64,000 nt of DNA from UBA9980 sp964436235 (lineage in GTDB: Bacteria > Muiribacteriota > UBA9980), in the NCBI GenBank assembly GCA_964436235.1, contig CAYTCW010000005.1, positions 3,853 to 67,852 of the forward strand, given 5' to 3'. This document shows positions 61,473-64,000 of this stretch, piece by piece; position 1 is the first letter of the stretch, and each line of letters begins with the position of its first letter. A model generated the notes under the pieces. The model saw only the letters and a list, made by a program, of their open reading frames with translations, searched no databases and was not told the origin of the DNA. The translations under genes and the position numbers were made by a program.

Positions 61473-61550
61473 AACCTTCCTCCATACTTTAAAAAATATA
61501 TTATTTTATTTAAATACAAACCATAAGCTGTTTACAGTCTTAAATGCGCG

Positions 61551-63947
61551 CTACCTGCCGAGCGCCTTCTGATATTGCATGAATGCCGCTTTTAACTCGA
61601 GACCGAGTCTGTTTAATTCGCTTTCGCCAACCTGCGCGTTAAGCGCATCTACATATTTTTTATAAGCCGTTTTATAACCCTGATAAGCCGACATTACCGC
61701 CGGATCGTTCGATGCGGCAGCTTCGGCCTCAGCGGCCTTCGGAATATCGGAGACTCCCGGCGCGCCGCTGCCGGCGGCTGAGTTTAACAAGTAACTATCC
61801 GCGGCCGGCTCCGCATTATTCAATGCGCTGCCTGAAGCGCTGCCGGCGCTGAAATTATAACCGGTATCGGCATTTATTTTAGCCATAAGCTCGGGCGAGA
61901 CTTCGCCTTTTATTTTAAGCTCCGCAAAAGGACTACCCGCTACTGACGACATCGCTGAATTAAGGGCGGCCGAAACGCCGGGCGCTCCCGCTGCCGATGC
62001 ATATACGCCACTCATAAAGGTTTTTTCGGCCTCGAAAGACTTATCGAGCCAGCCGCCTTCCACATCGAAACTTTGCGCCATAGTATTTAAAAAACGGGCG
62101 ACGATCTGTTCGTCAGTCATAATATTCATGCGGTTGGGATTTTTTTCGACTTTAACCTTAAGAACCGCCTCATTAAGCATTGCAGCTACCGCGGCGCGTA
62201 TTTCGCCGGCCGCTTTATCGCCGGAGGCCAGAGCGAAATATACTCTTTTTTGAATTAAACTTATCAGATAAGAATTTTCGAGTTTATTTAATTCAGCTGG
62301 ATTTTCACATAAAAACTTTAAAAATCCGGTTATTTTAGAAACATCCATTGAAGCTATGTCTTTAAATGAAATTTTAAACGCGATATTAACGCTATGTGAA
62401 AATATAAATTCCGTACTATTGAGTTTTTTCAATTCCTTAGCGCACTCGCGGTTAAAAAACAAACTGAAAGTTGTTGAATTTTTTAACTTAGCTATTACAT
62501 TCGATATGCCGGGCACCGTGTAACCGAGCGGCGCGAACAATATTTTATTGACCGTAAGATTTGAATCGGTGAACATGGCTAATTTATAAAGATCGTTGAT
62601 CGACGAGGCATATTTAAGCCCGCTCAATATAACGATATCACGGGCCGCGCCGTTCTGGATATTTTTGGCCACAACCACTATGTCATCGACCGTTTTACAT
62701 TCATCGAGACATGCGAATAATTTTTGATCGCGTTCTTTTTTGTTGGCCTTTTTAGATTCGAATACCGCCCGGGCAACACTGGCGCTTACATCGTCGCTTG
62801 CGCGGCCGATACCCTTAAAACCGCTGGCTATATCTTTAAAATCAAAAGACGGCAGCTTGTTATCGGCGGCTATGATGATATATACTTTCTGCCTCTGATC
62901 GGCGTACTGCATCGAAATAAATTCGACTTCATAAGTGCCCGTATTCATTGAATTTGAATCGATTTTGAACTCGCGGCCGTCGAAAGAACAGCCATCAGGA
63001 ATATTTTCACAAATAACGCCGGGTTCTAAATTTTTACGGCCGTGTATGATATGCCACACGCCAAAACTCTGGGTATCGCCCTTTTTTACGAATATTTGCG
63101 ATACGGGTTTTGAATACAAAAACTGTTTTAAAGGCGTTAAGCCCACATTGGTTTCTTCGATATACTTCGGCACGATATCGAGGCCGGCATATTCATAAGC
63201 GGCTTCCGTAAGCCCGACGCAGGTGAACATTTCTTCGTGCCCTTTACCATAGCCGCCGGTGCCGTGTGTGTTAAGCGTATTGAAAATCGAAAGAATAGGC
63301 TGTTTGAAACCGTCGTAGCTGTATTTAGAGTTTTTAAGTATATAATTATGCGCAAATTCAAGAATTTTACGGCGATATGTGAATTCGTCAGGACTGTCGT
63401 TGAGTATATCGATAGTGCGGGCGCCCATATAAGTTCCGTCGAGCAGCTGATCGTATTTCTTGACTATATTTTTTTCACTTATGTCTTCGCCGAATGCTTT
63501 TTTAAGCAAGGCGGTAATTTTGGTGTCCGTTTTTAAATATTCGTCCATACGGCCGTGGCCTTTTTCAAAACGGTTCATCGGATAAAAATAACCATACCAG
63601 ACGCCATAACGGGCAGATTCGGCCGTTACGTAATCTTCGATCCCGTCGCCGTCATGATCTTTGCGGCCGGCGTAAATGCCCGAATGACCGGTTATCCAAC
63701 CGCTTTTTTGCATTATTGGCGCTATATAGGGAAACGGCCCCTGAGATAAAAGCATATCGCCGGGCTTAGCAGGAAGATCGATCAAAAGATAAGGCGGATA
63801 ATCCCAGGCTAACCCTATTTTATACAATGAAACCGGATCGTAATCTTCAGTCGAAGCGATAGTTTGGGCAAAACATTCACACGATGCGAAAACAAAACAA
63901 CAGATTAAAGCCGTGATCAAATATTTTTTCACTATTTTTTTATACAT
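61551..63947 (-). CDS. YiiX-like (permuted papain-fold) exported hydrolase
   Basis: The 798-residue protein has a signal peptide (about 8-28; a Cys near 23 could instead be a lipobox). The YiiX/YaeF-type permuted NlpC/P60 core has His88 in GHSGIYAG and the likely nucleophile Cys243 in FTCVGLTEAA. A DHDGDGIED calcium-binding-like loop follows His88. Substrates of such enzymes are peptidoglycan peptides or lipids. The long middle is helical without recognised domains. A Ser/Ala-rich linker leads to the terminal 46 residues, which align with the N-terminal module of the adjacent PLD protein. AAGGAG lies before the ATG. Confidence 0.83.
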   Translation of the reverse strand: MYKKIVKKYLITALICCFVFASCECFAQTIASTEDYDPVSLYKIGLAWDYPPYLLIDLPAKPGDMLLSQGPFPYIAPIMQKSGWITGHSGIYAGRKDHDGDGIEDYVTAESARYGVWYGYFYPMNRFEKGHGRMDEYLKTDTKITALLKKAFGEDISEKNIVKKYDQLLDGTYMGARTIDILNDSPDEFTYRRKILEFAHNYILKNSKYSYDGFKQPILSIFNTLNTHGTGGYGKGHEEMFTCVGLTEAAYEYAGLDIVPKYIEETNVGLTPLKQFLYSKPVSQIFVKKGDTQSFGVWHIIHGRKNLEPGVICENIPDGCSFDGREFKIDSNSMNTGTYEVEFISMQYADQRQKVYIIIAADNKLPSFDFKDIASGFKGIGRASDDVSASVARAVFESKKANKKERDQKLFACLDECKTVDDIVVVAKNIQNGAARDIVILSGLKYASSINDLYKLAMFTDSNLTVNKILFAPLGYTVPGISNVIAKLKNSTTFSLFFNRECAKELKKLNSTEFIFSHSVNIAFKISFKDIASMDVSKITGFLKFLCENPAELNKLENSYLISLIQKRVYFALASGDKAAGEIRAAVAAMLNEAVLKVKVEKNPNRMNIMTDEQIVARFLNTMAQSFDVEGGWLDKSFEAEKTFMSGVYASAAGAPGVSAALNSAMSSVAGSPFAELKIKGEVSPELMAKINADTGYNFSAGSASGSALNNAEPAADSYLLNSAAGSGAPGVSDIPKAAEAEAAASNDPAVMSAYQGYKTAYKKYVDALNAQVGESELNRLGLELKAAFMQYQKALGR

Positions 63948-63985
63948 AAAAACACTCCTTGTCTAAAGAAAACAAATTATGATTA

Positions 63986-63991
63986 ATTATA
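63986..63991 (-). promoter_or_regulatory. Possible -10 box of the YiiX-like gene
   Basis: TATAAT on the minus strand lies 38 nt before the ATG at 63947. The expected -35 position is beyond the window edge. Confidence 0.45.
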
Positions 63992-64000
63992 CCATAAAAA

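Overview
The window is a 64 kb scaffold piece of an uncultured-type bacterial genome. Signal peptides, lipoboxes, prepilin-like proteins, flagellar regulators (a WhiG/FliA-type sigma factor and FapA) and several long TPR proteins point to a free-living or particle-associated bacterium with a complex envelope. The spoVG, tRNA-Gln, glmU, prs, pth block recalls the Bacillus spoVG-glmU-prs-ctc-pth order. Together with FapA and many TPR/prepilin genes it would fit a deep-branching candidate phylum of the Riflebacteria/Wallbacteria kind, but that placement is inference and I have no marker-gene comparison. Near-consensus sigma-70 promoters (TTGACA-N17-TATAAT) occur in many intergenic gaps.

Layout. 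1-7.8 kb (minus strand): spoVG and tRNA-Gln with a terminator, then glmU, prs, a TPR protein, pth, a sigma-28 gene with its own promoter, and fapA running off the left edge. 7.9-8.1 kb: a 100-N scaffold gap flanked by identical 55-nt sequences, so probably an assembly artefact. 8.1-17.4 kb (minus): a coiled-coil protein with a receiver-like C-terminal domain, a TPR membrane protein, a WecB-type epimerase and a large hybrid histidine kinase. 17.6-21.2 kb (plus): a QueG-like Fe-S protein, DUF4416, an EamA transporter and a TPR protein. 21.2-26.7 kb (minus): an operon of two lipoproteins, two prepilin-like proteins and a 900-aa membrane-anchored pilin-like protein. 26.97-31.07 kb (plus): a PocR-type kinase, a CheY-like regulator and a hybrid kinase.

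31.1-45.7 kb (plus): an apparent long operon with an MBL-fold hydrolase, a BMP-family binding protein, a huge M1-type metallopeptidase fusion, a second membrane-anchored surface protein, an ABC ATPase, three ABC-2-like permeases and a TPR membrane protein. This looks like a GldA/F/G-style export or envelope machine with a built-in peptidase and is the best candidate for an undescribed system. It is followed by a PAP2 phosphatase and a penicillin-acylase-family enzyme.

48.9-50.5 kb: a multipass membrane protein flanked by two tiny genes. The first (50 aa) sits behind a near-perfect sigma-28 promoter, and the second (36 aa) behind a sigma-54 promoter. 50.8-54.9 kb: a Bax-inhibitor-1 protein and three secreted proteins of unknown function. 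54.9-55.97 kb: a 1.1 kb non-coding locus full of hairpins arranged with inverted symmetry around about 55,577. 55.97-63.95 kb: a membrane pseudokinase fused to about 16 ankyrin repeats, facing a secreted phospholipase-D protein and a YiiX-like papain-fold hydrolase that share a terminal helical module.
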